A stretch of 64,000 bases of DNA, taken from Eutreptiella sp. 'Long Island Sound 2002' (taxonomy: Eukaryota > Euglenozoa > Euglenophyceae > Eutreptiales > Eutreptiaceae). Position numbers and translations under genes: made by a program. The notes under the pieces were generated by a model. It was not told the DNA's origin. It saw nothing but the letters and a program-made list of their open reading frames with translations, and ran no database searches. Below, piece by piece: positions 19,710 to 29,547 of this stretch. The stretch spans positions 34,654,319-34,718,318 of the forward strand of contig OZ038390.1 of NCBI GenBank assembly GCA_964036045.1. The letters run 5' to 3'. Numbering within the stretch: the stretch's first letter is position 1; each line of letters opens with the position of its first letter.

Positions 19710-20905
19710 GCCTGGCCCGCTCGCTCTCCCACCTCCCCTCGCCCTGCCCCCTGCACCTGGGCTCCCTGCCCGCGCCCCTGCGCGCCCTTCCCGTGCCCTG
19801 GCCCCTCCCCTGCCCCCTGCCTGTCGCGCCGTCCGCTGCCTGCGCTCTGCTCCCCCCCGCTGCTGCGCCCTTCCTGGACCACTCGCCGGGCGTCCCGCTG
19901 CCTTTGCAGCTGCGGCAGCGTGACGCCCGGCGGCGAGCGCTCGCGCGTTGGGGGGCGGACGTGCCGCTGCCGCCCCGGGGGGAAGGGCTTGGGGGGGAAC
20001 GGCTTGGGGGGGCTGGTGTGGGTGTGGTTGGGGTTGGCGTGGGCGCGGTACTTCGCGCTCTCACTGCCCACTGCTGCTGCTGCTGCGGCCGCCCGCGAGG
20101 CGTCCGCGGCCCGTGCGGGGTTCTTCCCCCGCTTGCGCGGCGTGCTGGGGGCCGCGGCGTGGCCGGCCGAGGCGGTGTCGCGGCCCGCCGGGGTCGCGGC
20201 CGCAGCCCCTCGCGCGCCCTCCTCGCTCTCCTTCGCTGCCGCGGCGGCCGCCGACGAGGCGCCCGTGGCTCGTGCGGGGTCCGCCCCCCGCTTTCGCGGC
20301 GTGCTGGGGGCCGCGACGCGGTCGGCCGGGGTGGTGGTGCGGCCCGCCGGGGCCGCGGTCGCAACCCCTCGCACGCCCTCCTCGTTCTCCTCTCCTGCCG
20401 CGGCGGCCGCCGGCGAGGCGCCCGCGGCCCGTGCGGGGTCCGTCGCAACCCCTCGCGCGCCCTTCTTGCTCTCCTCTGCGGCTGCGGCAGCCCTCGGCGA
20501 TGCGCCTGGTTCCTGCGCCGGGGCTGCCCCCCTTGTCGGCGGCGTGCCGGGGGCCGCGGTCGGGGCCGCGGCGTGGCTCGCTGCGGTCTCCGCTTCCTGC
20601 GCGTCTGGGCGGGGCGGGGCGGCGGGGCTGGCTGCTTGGGCGGCGGGGGCGGCCGTCTCGGCTGGCCCAGGCCCCCGGGCCGGCGGCGGCGGCCCGACCA
20701 GCACCCCCGCCTCCGCCAGCCTCCGCTCCTCGCGCTCCGCGAGGGTCTCCCCTGTCAACTCCGGGGAGGAGACGGGGGAGCGGGAGCGGGACCGGCGGTG
20801 GTGGCGGTCGTCCCGCTGGGGGGACCCATCGGAGTCTGCCATCACTGTTACCCTGGTAGGCATGCTTGGTGGCAGGCGCGCTCTTCCCACTACCTCCTGG
20901 TGCAT
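19379..20905 (-). CDS. Element X ORF, Ala/Arg/Ser-rich low-complexity protein
   Basis: The frame opens at an ATG at 20905 and includes SR-type repeats (RRSRSRSPVSSPE), then imperfect repeats of about 40 residues with the core AAPSTPRKRG, then Gly-Gln-Arg repeats. It overlaps the 18684-19709 frame in another phase, and one of the two is probably the frameshifted continuation of the other. The repeats may encode a basic nucleic-acid-binding tail comparable to the SR-rich part of LINE ORF3. No enzymatic domain is recognised. Confidence 0.4.
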   Translation of the reverse strand: MHQEVVGRARLPPSMPTRVTVMADSDGSPQRDDRHHRRSRSRSPVSSPELTGETLAEREERRLAEAGVLVGPPPPARGPGPAETAAPAAQAASPAAPPRPDAQEAETAASHAAAPTAAPGTPPTRGAAPAQEPGASPRAAAAAEESKKGARGVATDPARAAGASPAAAAAGEENEEGVRGVATAAPAGRTTTPADRVAAPSTPRKRGADPARATGASSAAAAAAKESEEGARGAAAATPAGRDTASAGHAAAPSTPRKRGKNPARAADASRAAAAAAAVGSESAKYRAHANPNHTHTSPPKPFPPKPFPPGRQRHVRPPTRERSPPGVTLPQLQRQRDARRVVQEGRSSGGEQSAGSGRRDRQGAGEGPGHGKGAQGRGQGAQVQGAGRGEVGERAGQAWGTGGGTRDTGRGPGRGQGTGRARRGAGREPRCRGQGEGRWESEQARAWGTGGRTRDKGRGLERGPRARARAPRAPRDRRDGAWEPRGEDGTKGGGQRAGRPRSRTCSR

Positions 20906-21024
20906 CAGTGCCGTGCCGTGGGCAGGGCCGTGTGGTGCTCTGCGGGGGGGGGGGAGGGAGGGGTTGGGGGGCCGGCTGTGGCGTCAGCCCCGCACGGCCG
21001 GGGGCCTGCGGCCATCCACCGGCA

Positions 21025-22137
21025 TTAGGAGGGGAGGCGGGGGAGCCACGCGGCCCACGCGTCGCGCCACAGCTCCCAGTCTGGGGCGGGGCCCAGGGCC
21101 CTGGGCCCCCGGGGGTCGTCGAGCGGTGTCGGGGGAAGCCGCACCAGGTGAACCCCCGTAACGGCGGTGACCTCCTGTGTTCGCAGGAAGGCGTGTACTC
21201 CGTCCCGCGCCGCGGGCGCCGGGAGGGGGGGGCGGGGTACGGGTGTTGCCCCATAGAGGTGGGTGGGGGTGATCCCCAGGATCCGCCCCGGGTCCCCGCG
21301 GGTCGCGACAACGAGGAGGAGCAGGGGGGTGCCAGGGCACTCCTGCCAGAGGACCTGCCCCCTGTGGTTAGCACTCCTGGTCCTGGAGAGGGGGGGGGGC
21401 AGGTCTGGGTTAGCGCAGCCGCGGGGCGCGTGCGTCGCCGGCGGGAGGGCGGGGCACCAAGTGGGCTCCCTGGGGAACGCCTCGTAGACGACGGCGTACG
21501 GGGGGGTAGGCCTGGTTCCATCGTACACCGGGTTGGTCGGCCGGGGGCGGGCGGACGCCTCGTCCGCGCCTTCCACGAACACCGTGACCTCGCCAACCTC
21601 CAGGTCCTCGTCCGGCGGGTGTAGAAGGTGGAGCGCCGCATCCAGCTCGGACACTCCTCCCGGGTACGTGGCCCGCGCCTGGTTCAGGTACGGGGCCGCG
21701 TCCCCCGGGTAGCGCGTCCTGAGGGCGTGCAGCAGGGCTAGGGCGCTACTGCGGAGGGACATGGCAGACCCTGCTCCCGTCAGCCGCAGGGTGTCCCCCA
21801 TGGACAGGGGCCGGCCCGACCGATTGGACTCGCGCCACTCCATCCAGTTCCCGTAGAGGGCCGCCTCCGGGCTGATGAGCCCCGGCCGGACTGCGTTCAC
21901 GATCCGGTGCATTGCCGGGAGCAGCGTAGGGGCCCCCGCTCCGTTCAGGGCGCGGACGGCCGGGAGGGCGGTCTCGTTGAGGAAAGCCCTCGCACTGTCC
22001 TCCAGGTCACACCGTGCGGCAGCGTGCGCTTCGTGTGCCTCCGCCACCGCGTCCGCCACCAGGCCCCGGACGGCCGCCTCCTGCGCTCTGCGGCGGGCCC
22101 TGGTCTGTCCCGGCCCATCCCCCCGTCGGCGTGGCAT
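21025..22137 (-). CDS. Element X ORF, 370 aa, related to LINE ORF3 protease region
   Basis: Starts with ATG at 22137 (MPRRRGDGPGQTRARRRAQE) and ends at TAA 21025-21027. The N-terminal half is Ala-rich and helical. The C-terminal half aligns by eye with LINE ORF3 near 37090-37260: a Pro-rich linker, then TPLLLLVVATRGDPGRILGI against HYYVIAATATSPGPQWIIQG. The catalytic-type His of the LINE is replaced here and no TCG motif follows in this frame, so a working protease is unlikely. It is the first ORF from X's 5' end. No RT or endonuclease lies upstream. Confidence 0.5.
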   Translation of the reverse strand: MPRRRGDGPGQTRARRRAQEAAVRGLVADAVAEAHEAHAAARCDLEDSARAFLNETALPAVRALNGAGAPTLLPAMHRIVNAVRPGLISPEAALYGNWMEWRESNRSGRPLSMGDTLRLTGAGSAMSLRSSALALLHALRTRYPGDAAPYLNQARATYPGGVSELDAALHLLHPPDEDLEVGEVTVFVEGADEASARPRPTNPVYDGTRPTPPYAVVYEAFPREPTWCPALPPATHAPRGCANPDLPPPLSRTRSANHRGQVLWQECPGTPLLLLVVATRGDPGRILGITPTHLYGATPVPRPPLPAPAARDGVHAFLRTQEVTAVTGVHLVRLPPTPLDDPRGPRALGPAPDWELWRDAWAAWLPRLPS

Positions 22138-22261
22138 GGTGCTGCGGGCTCTGCAAAGGGCGGCGGCGGGTGGGGGTTAGGGGGCGAACACGTGCGACAG
22201 GTGCGCAACGGATGTGGGGTCCCGCAGGTGCACGTGGATCCACAGAAGGGCAGCGCCTGCA

Positions 22262-22854
22262 GCCCGGTCCGGCACCCGATAGTCGCGGTGGCGGGGTAAG
22301 GACAAGTGAAGGCACGAACCCTTGCACCCGTCCATCCTTCGCGACCAAGAATGTGTTTGATGTACTTCAAGATCTATCCGAGAGTATCGAAGGATCACCC
22401 GGACCGCAGCTGGATGCTGCAGATGGGCAGCCTGAGCCCATTGTCCACGACCTGCACCAGTCGCTTGTCGAGCTTCTGGAACGGCCGGAGATCCTGAGCT
22501 TGTACGCTGTGCGCCGAGTTGGGCGTGAGCGGCAGTTGCACCTTAAGGTCCGTGCCTTATGCGGGGAAGTGGAAAAGGTCTTCGACGTGTTGGTCGACAC
22601 GGGAGCACAGGTCAGCTTGGTCAAGGCTGGCCTACTTCCACCAGAGTGTTTGACCGACAGTCGGAAACCTGTCAGGCTGAAGGTGGCGAACGGCCAGTAC
22701 ATGGTGGGAGGCACGAAGGAAGCGGCCATTGGGCTGCAGTTCGTAAACCACCGTGAGCTGAGCCGCCCGGACCTCGGCAAGGAAATCCTCCTGCAAGGTC
22801 GCTTCTACGAGGCCGAGATGGACTGGGACATGATCGTTGGGTACAACTTCATGA
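22262..22854. repeat. 593-bp direct repeat flanking element X, right copy
   Basis: Partner of 14797-15389. It starts exactly at the 5' junction of element X and, unlike the left copy, continues into the rest of the A1 pol. Confidence 0.85.
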
Positions 22855-24401
22855 TAGAGACGGACTCCGGCGTCCTCCCGGCCCAGGCCTCCATGACCCT
22901 GTTCCAGGACGACCAGCTCTCGTGGCTTTCGTCACCTGAGCACCATGTGGAATGCCAATGTATCCACCCGGAACGTAATCAGCTCGAAGTAGCCGCGCTG
23001 GACACTGAGCCAACTGGGCCAGCAAACCAGGAGTACGGCGTAATGCCGGAAGTGGCGAGCCGAGTGGTTGCGGACCTGGGAGCTTCGGATCTGGCCCTGG
23101 ATGCGTTCTCTTCAGGAACCTCCACCCATCTGCGGGTTTGTGAGAAGTACTGGAGCGCACAGGACTCCGCGTGGAAGAAGCACCGGGGTCCGCATCAGGG
23201 CTTGATGTGGATCCATTGCCCCAGATGGGACATTCCAAGGGCGATAGCGAAGATACGCAAGGACCGCTCCAAGGCAGTGCTGGTTGTTCCTATGGGATGC
23301 ACCGAGGAGGAAAGTACCCGACATTGGGTAGTCTCATTGACCAACATGACCTTAAACAAGGTCGTCCTACCGGCTGGAGACAGTGTCTATCAGGACGCTA
23401 AGGGACAGCCCACGCCACCCCAGAGATGGCCAACGGAATTCCACTATGTGGATGGGGGCCTTGATCAGGCCGACGCCACTGATTTCGTGTGTGTCAACCG
23501 CATCGTAGCGGAGCCATGGCGGCAATGCTTTGCGGTTTCCCCCGTTGACATCGGAGAATCGGAAGACCCCCTCACTGAAGAGGAGTTGGATCTGGTTCAG
23601 GGGTATATGGATCAGCCCTTTCACGACTGGGGAAGCCAGCGTGAGGGCAAGGGCCAGGACAAAGCCTGGTGGGAAGTGGACTCGATCGTCTCTGGTTCCT
23701 ACGATGGAGATACCTTGGTAAGGAGGGTACTGGACCACTTGTCCAGCCAGGACGAGCCAATCGGGGGTAACCGACCCACCTACGGCGACCTATTCCGAGG
23801 CAAGACCAGAGATGGCCCTTTGGGCCACCTGGAAGGACCACCTGAGCCGAAACCGAGCGGGGTCGCTACCCCTCAAGTAAGCTCAGTGGTCCAGGTGCCC
23901 GGAAAAGCCAAGGCGGAGTCCGATGATTGCCCCAAGATCCAGGCATTGAGGGCCAGGCTGAAGCAGAAGTATGGGGACACCTTCTTCAGCGGAAAGCCTG
24001 TGTTTCCCCCACCGGTGCGTGGACCGTATGGCGAGGCCAAGATACGACTGAAGCAGGACCCCCGTGTGTATCGGCACCGGGAGTTTGCCCTGAGGGGCGA
24101 GAGGAAGGAGGCCATGGAGAAGATCCTCCGTGACTTCATCGAGAGAGGCTGGCTTGAGCCGTGCCACTCGGAAAGGGCCTCTCCGTGCTTCGTCGTCCCC
24201 AAGAAGGTGGCCGGTGAGTGGCGGCTCGTGGTCGACTACCGCGGCCTAAACGCCCAAACGCAGCACGACAGCTATACGCTGCCCCTCATTGAGGATATGC
24301 TGCAAAAACAACACCGGCGGGGGATCTTCACGGTGATTGACCTGAAACATGGTTATCATCAGATGCCTCTCGCCGAGGAGCCCGTGCCTGCACAGCCATG
24401 A
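22262..24401 (+). CDS. pol: Pol of copy A1: protease, Dam-like region, RT N-terminal half
   Basis: Restarts within the linker before the protease (D-T-G at about 22596-22604), then continues past the X insertion point. About 23090-23440 aligns with the Dam-type methyltransferase-like domain of element B: ALDAFSSG, then LMWIHCPRW at 23202-23228 in place of WINPPF, then KAVLVVPMG. RT begins near 23990 with KPVFPPPVRGPYGEAKI; palm motifs are CFVVPKK, WRLVVDYRGLNAQT and FTVIDLKHGYHQMPL. A one-base loss within 24375-24388 shifts the frame and ends this ORF at TGA 24399-24401. The same loss is present in copy A2. RT continues in the next frame. Confidence 0.85.
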
Positions 24402-25369
24402 GCACCCCACTTGGACCTCTCCAGTGGAAGGTGATGCCCATCGGCGTTACCAACGGCAATGCGGCTTTTCAGCGGATGCTGGAGAACCTGCTTGAGCCGG
24501 TGCGTGACTGTGCGGACCCCTTCGTGGACGACGTGATCATCGCGTCCGGGGACCCCAGTATGAGCTACGAGGAGCTCCTGGAGGCACATGAGAGGGACGT
24601 CACTCGAGTGTTGGACCTTCTGGTTCGGCACAAACTCACAGGCAGCAGTGACAAGGCCACCATTGCGGTAAGCGAGGTGGTCTTCGCTGGCCACGTAGTG
24701 GGGAACGGGCAGCAAAAGCCCAAACCTGGCAAGGTGGCTGCGATTGAGCACTGGGAAAAGCCCAAAACGGTCTCTGAGCTACGGGCGTATCTGGGGTTCT
24801 GCAACTACTACTTGGGGTATATCAAGATGTATGCCGAGTATGCAGCCCCCATGACGACCATGCTCAAGGGCAACCGAGAGGAGACCAAGAAAGGGTCCAA
24901 GAAGGCTCTGGTCTGGGGTGCTGATTCCGACTGTGCCTTTGAGGGGATGAAGCAGGCGCTGCTGTCCGCAGTGGGTCTGCACCTCGTGGATCCTGACCGA
25001 GGGTTCGTCCTGCGCACCGACGCTTCCGACTACGCCGTTGGCGCTGTATTGGAGCAAGTGCTTGACGATGGGAGGCACGTGCCCGTGGCCTCCTGAAGCC
25101 GAGTCCTGGCGGAAGGCCAGAGACGGACGTGGACGCCCCGTGAAAAGGAGGTGTATGCCATCGTCATGGCTCTCAGGAAATGGGCTGGGTACATAGCCCT
25201 CCATCCCGTCACCGTCTGCACCGACCATCAGAGTCTACAGTCGTGGCACAAGGAGCACGTGGACACCCCCTCTGGTCCCGCCTCCCGACGGGCAAGATGG
25301 CATGAGACCTTGGCCAAGTTCGACCTCACGGTTGTGTATATCCCTGGAAAGGATAACACCGTGGCGGAC
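24389..25369 (+). pseudogene. pol: RT C-terminal half and partial RNase H, copy A1
   Basis: After the shared frameshift the RT frame resumes just before AMSTPLGPLQWKVMP. FVDDVIIASGD is the catalytic strand, followed by the connection motif LRAYLGFCNYYLGYI and RNase H (LRTDASDYAVGAVLEQ). TGA 25094-25096 occupies the position of a Trp codon (TGG) in copy A2, so it is a nonsense mutation. The frame then continues (SRVLAEGQRRTW, VTVCTDHQSLQSW, GKDNTVAD) until A1 is cut at 25369 by element Y. Integrase and chromodomain are missing from this copy. Confidence 0.85.
25009..25369. repeat. RNase H segment repeated on the far side of element Y, left copy
   Basis: 25009-25353 matches 30422-30766 at an offset of 5413 with few differences. 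The left copy runs 16 bp further, to the Y junction. The partner starts exactly at Y's 3' tail. Like the repeats around X, this has the layout of a very long target-site duplication. Confidence 0.8.
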
Positions 25370-25636
25370 GCGCCCTGCCGCCTTTTTCTTCTTCTTCTCC
25401 ATGCACCTCCCTCCCCATCCTCGTTCCCCCCACTCCCCTTGCCCTGCAGCTCAGGCGGCGGCCCTGGGGGAACGCGGTTAACCCTTAGCAATGAACGCCA
25501 ACACGCTCCACGACGCCACACAAGAACAAGGCCGAGAACATCAAGAACAACGGGTAGCACGTAAGGCACAGCAGCGAACATGGTCTTGCTGCACGCGAGT
25601 GTGTTGGGTCGTGTATAATTTTATTTTATTTTCATT

Positions 25637-25660
25637 TTTTTTTTTTTTTTTTTTTTTTTA
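25637..25660. repeat. Poly-T run in element Y
   Basis: An uninterrupted T run of roughly two dozen bases follows ATTTTATTTTATTTTCA. It lies just upstream of the T-free tract, so the composition flips abruptly within about 50 bp. The exact run length is liable to sequencing error. Confidence 0.8.
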
Positions 25661-25692
25661 CACAAAATTTAGCAGCGGTTTTTCAAGTAGGT

Positions 25693-26776
25693 ACAACCAC
25701 ACCCACGCAAGAAACAAACCCAACAAGGCGACAGGACAGGACACCACGGCACCACGCGGCAGCACGGCACCAGGGCACGAGGGAAAGAGCACCACAGCGC
25801 GCAGACACCACCACCGGGCAAAAAACAGCACAGCCAACCAACAGCACAACACAGCACAGCGCGACAGCCCACAGAAGGGCAAAGCAAGCCCCAACAGCAC
25901 CGCAAAACGACAGCAGAGAGCAACAGCACAGCACCACGCGACAGCACAGCACCACAGAACACGACACAGGAAAGCAGGGCACCACAGCAAACCACACCAA
26001 CAACAGGGAAGCGGACCACGCGGCCAGACAGGGACACCGACACCGAAACACGCCACCAGCAAACAACCACGGGCCAACAGACCCAGCACCGCACCACGGC
26101 ACACCACAGGAAACAACGCAACACACAGCAGCGCACCACAGGCGCCAGCAACGGCACGCACCACACGAACAGCACAACGCGAGCGCACCAGCACAGCGAA
26201 GCACAGCACCGCGCAGAGCGGAGAGCACAGGGAACGCACAGCACAGCACCCCGGGACACACACAGCACAAAGCAGAGCGGCGAACAACAGCACGCACCAC
26301 CGCGCCACGACAAAACACACACAGCACAGAGCACACAGCGCGGGGGAACACCGCAAAACACAGCGCCGCAGAGCACAGGGCCCCAGGGCGACGGGCAGCG
26401 CCAGAGGACACGGCGCAACAAGCAGCGGCACCAAACGAGCGCAACACAGCACAGGACAGCACAACACCGGGCGACACAACGCGCAGCAGCGCAGCGCAGC
26501 GCAGCACCCAGCCACGCACAGCACAACACGGCACGCAGCACCGAGCGGCGGCGACGGAAACCCCGAGAAACAAAAGGGGGGGGGGGGGGGCAGCAACCAC
26601 GAGGGAGCAGCCAACAGCCAGGCGGGAAGCACGAAAGAGTAACAAGCGCACGGAGAGCCGAGAAGCGGCAGGCCAACAAAGCAAACAACGCAAGCGCCGA
26701 GGCCCAAGGCATCCGGGGCCGGAAACCAGAGACAGCCAGAGACAACGGGGGCGCACGGAGAAAGAAGAACGGGAAG

Positions 26777-26808
<32 letters not shown>

Positions 26809-26945
26809 AAAAAAAACAACACCCAGGCACCAAGGGGGAGCAACAAAAACCGCGGGACACAAAAGGGGAGGGGGGCGGGGGAGCAACCACCAACGAGCAG
26901 CCAACGGCCAAGCGGGAGACACCAACCAACCAGTCAGCGGGAGGG

Positions 26946-26981
<36 letters not shown>

Positions 26982-27185
26982 AACAAAGCGCCAGGGCAAC
27001 GAGGAAAGGCAGCAGCAGCGAGAGAGAGGGGGGCAACCCCAGCCCGGAGGGGGCCAAGCAAAGCAGAAAGACAAAGCGGCCAAAGGAAAAGGTGAGGCGC
27101 ACCAGAACGCGCCCGGGAGGCCGGCCCGCCCGACCCGGCCAAGCAGAGCACACACACGAACACACACGCACACCGGACCCCGGGC
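25693..27185. other. Almost thymine-free tract (no T for 947 nt)
   Basis: From 25693 to 26639 the plus strand contains no T at all. To 27185 I count only four (26640, 26712, 26934, 27093). Composition is A, C and G throughout, including many CAGCA, ACCACA and GGCA words but no fixed repeat period. Poly-A runs lie at about 26777-26806 and 26947-26981. Because every stop codon contains T and A, all six frames are almost free of stops, so the long ORFs here are artefacts. Confidence 0.95.
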
Positions 27186-29545
27186 TGCCCGCTCCAGAGG
27201 ACGGGCGGCCGGGGGAGGGACAGCGCCTGACACCAGGCGCCCCTCACAACGGCGGAAGGCACCCCCCCCCGGGGACGCCCTTCCGCCACCCCCACAGCGA
27301 GCAACGCCGGCCCGCAAGGGCGCACGCTGTGGGGCTGGTGCAGGGTCCACACGCCCGCATCGACCGCACCCGGGACACACGGGTGGCGGAACCCTGGCTG
27401 CCCGCTCCAGAGGACGGGCGGCCGGGGGAGGGACAGCGCCTGACACCAGGCGCCCCTCACAACGGCGGAAGAGACCCCCCCCCGGGGACGCCCTTGCGCC
27501 ACCCCCACAGCGAGCAACGCCGGCCCGCAAGGGCGCACGCTGTGGGGCCGGTGTAGGGTCCACACGCCCGCATCGACCGCACCCGGGACACACGGGTCGC
27601 GGAACCCTGGCTGCCCGCTCCAGAGGACGGGCGGCCGGGGGAGGGACAGCGCCTGACACCAGGCGCCCCTCACAACGGTGGAAGGCACCCCCCCCGGGGA
27701 CGCCCTTCCGCCACCCCCACAGCGAGCAACGCCGGCCCGCAAGGGCGCACGCTGTGGGGCCGGTGCAGGGTCCAGACGCCCGCATCGACCGCACCCGGGA
27801 CACACGGGTTGCGGAACCCTGGCTGCCCGCTCCAGAGGACGGGCGGCCGGGGGAGGGACAGCGCCTGACACCAGGCGCCCCTCACAACGGAGGAAGGCAC
27901 CCCCCCCGGGGACGCCCTTCCGCCACCCCCACAGCGAGCAACGCCGGCCCGCAAGGGCGCACGCTGTGGGGCCGGTGCTGGGTCCACACGCCCGCATCGA
28001 CCGCACCCGGGACACACGGGTTGCGGAACCCTGGCTGCCCGCTCCAGAGGACGGGCGGCCGGGGGAGGGACAGCGCCTGACACCAGGCGCCCCTCACAAC
28101 GGCGGAAGGCACCCCCCCCGGGGACGCCCTTCCGCCACCCCCACAGCGAGCAACGCCGGCCCGCAAGGGCGCACGCTGTGGGGCCGGTGCAGGGTCCACA
28201 CGCCCGCATCGACCGCACCCGGGACACACGGGTCGCGGAACCCTGGCTGCCCGCTCCAGAGGACGGGCGGCCGGGGGAGGGACAGCGCCTGACACCAGGC
28301 GCCCCTCACAACGGTGGAAGGCACCCCCCCCGGGGACGCCCTTCCGCCACCCCCACAGCGAGCAACGCCGGCCCGCAAGGGCGCACGCTGTGGGGCCGGT
28401 GCAGGGTCCACACGCCCGCATCGACCGCACCCGGGACACACGGGTTGCGGAACCCTGGCTGCCCGCTCCAGAGGACGGGCGGCCGGGGGAGGGACAGCGC
28501 CTGACACCAGGCGCCCCTCACAACGGTGGAAGGCACCCCCCCCGGGGACGCCCTTCCGCCACCCCCACAGCGAGCAACGCCGGCCCGCAAGGGCGCACGC
28601 AGTGGGGCCGGTGCAGGGTCCACACGCCCACATCGACCGCACCCGGGACACACGGGTTGCGGAACCCTGGCTGCCCGCTCCAGAGGACGGGCGGTCGGGG
28701 GAAGGACAGCGCCTGACACCAGGCGCCCCACACAACGGTGGAAGGCACCCCCCCCGGGGACGCCCTTCCGCCACCCCCACAGCGAGCAACGCCGGCCCGC
28801 GAGGGCGCACGCTGGGGGGCCGGTGCTGGGTTCACACGCCCGCATCGACCGCACCCGGGACACACGGGTCGCGGAACCCCGGCCGCCCGCTCCAGAGGAC
28901 GGGCGGTCGGGGGAGGGACAGCGCCTGACACCAGGCGCCCCTCACAACACGGTGGAAGGCACCCCACCCGGGGACGCCCTTCCGCCACCCCCACAGCGAG
29001 CAACGCCGGCCCGCAAGGGCGCACGCTGTGGGGCCGGTGCTGGGTCCACACGCCCGCATCGACCGCACCCGGGACACACGGGTCGCGGAACCCTGGCCGC
29101 CCGCTCCAGAGGACGGGCGGCCGGGGGAGGGACAGCGCCTGACACCAGGCGCCCCTCACAACGGTGGAAGGCACCCCCCCCGGGGACGCCCTTCCACCAC
29201 CCCCACAGCGAGCAACGCCGGCCCGCAAGGGTGACGCTGGGGGGCCCCAGCTGGGTACACACGCCCGTATCGACCGCACCCGGGACACACGGGTCGCGGA
29301 ACCCTGGCAGCCCGTTCCAGGGGACGGGCGGCCGGGGGAGGGACAGCGCCTGACACCAGGCGCCCCTCACAAAGGTGGAAAGCACCCCCCCCGGGGACGC
29401 CCTTCCGCCACCCCCACAGCGAGCAACACCGGCCCGCAAGGGCTCACGCTGTGGGGCCGGTGCGGAGATCCCACGCCCGCACCGACCGCACCCAGGACAC
29501 GCGGGACGCGGAACCCTGGCTGCCCGCTCCAGAGGACGGGCGGCC
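27177..29545. repeat. Tandem array, 11 copies of a 212-bp unit
   Basis: The word CGCCCGCATCGACCGC or a one-base variant recurs at about 27352, 27565, 27777, 27989, 28201, 28413, 28625, 28837, 29051, 29262 and 29474, spaced 211-214 bp. Middle units are nearly identical and outer ones more diverged, as expected for array growth by unequal exchange. The unit length is not a multiple of three, so no repeat protein is encoded. One diverged unit exists in element X at about 16262-16400. Confidence 0.95.
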
Positions 29546-29547
29546 AG

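Larger units (their letters stand above)
15390..22261 (-). mobile_element. Element X: LINE-related insertion read leftwards
   Basis: This 6.9 kb block is inserted in the A1 protease. Its 3' end (left) carries a tail of CAAACC-type repeats on the minus strand, and about 870 bp of this end recur in opposite orientation at the 3' end of element Y (29548-30421). On the minus strand it encodes Pro/Ala/His-rich ORFs, one of which resembles the ORF3 protease region of the LINE at 33769-37926. No endonuclease or RT is present, so it is probably a 5'-truncated LINE copy. The sense strand is strikingly poor in T. It contains many long G or C runs. Confidence 0.7.

Noticed and set aside
25491-26642. 383-codon plus-strand ORF in element Y
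   Set aside because: The region lacks T, so no stop codon can occur; the ORF is a by-product of composition.
25658-28015. 785-codon minus-strand ORF and its overlapping neighbours
   Set aside because: The same tract lacks A on this strand and runs into the 212-bp array; the proteins are low-complexity and overlap in several frames.
27670-29353. Repeat-protein ORFs across the 212-bp array, both strands
   Set aside because: 212 is not divisible by three, so each unit shifts frame; no constant repeat protein is possible.
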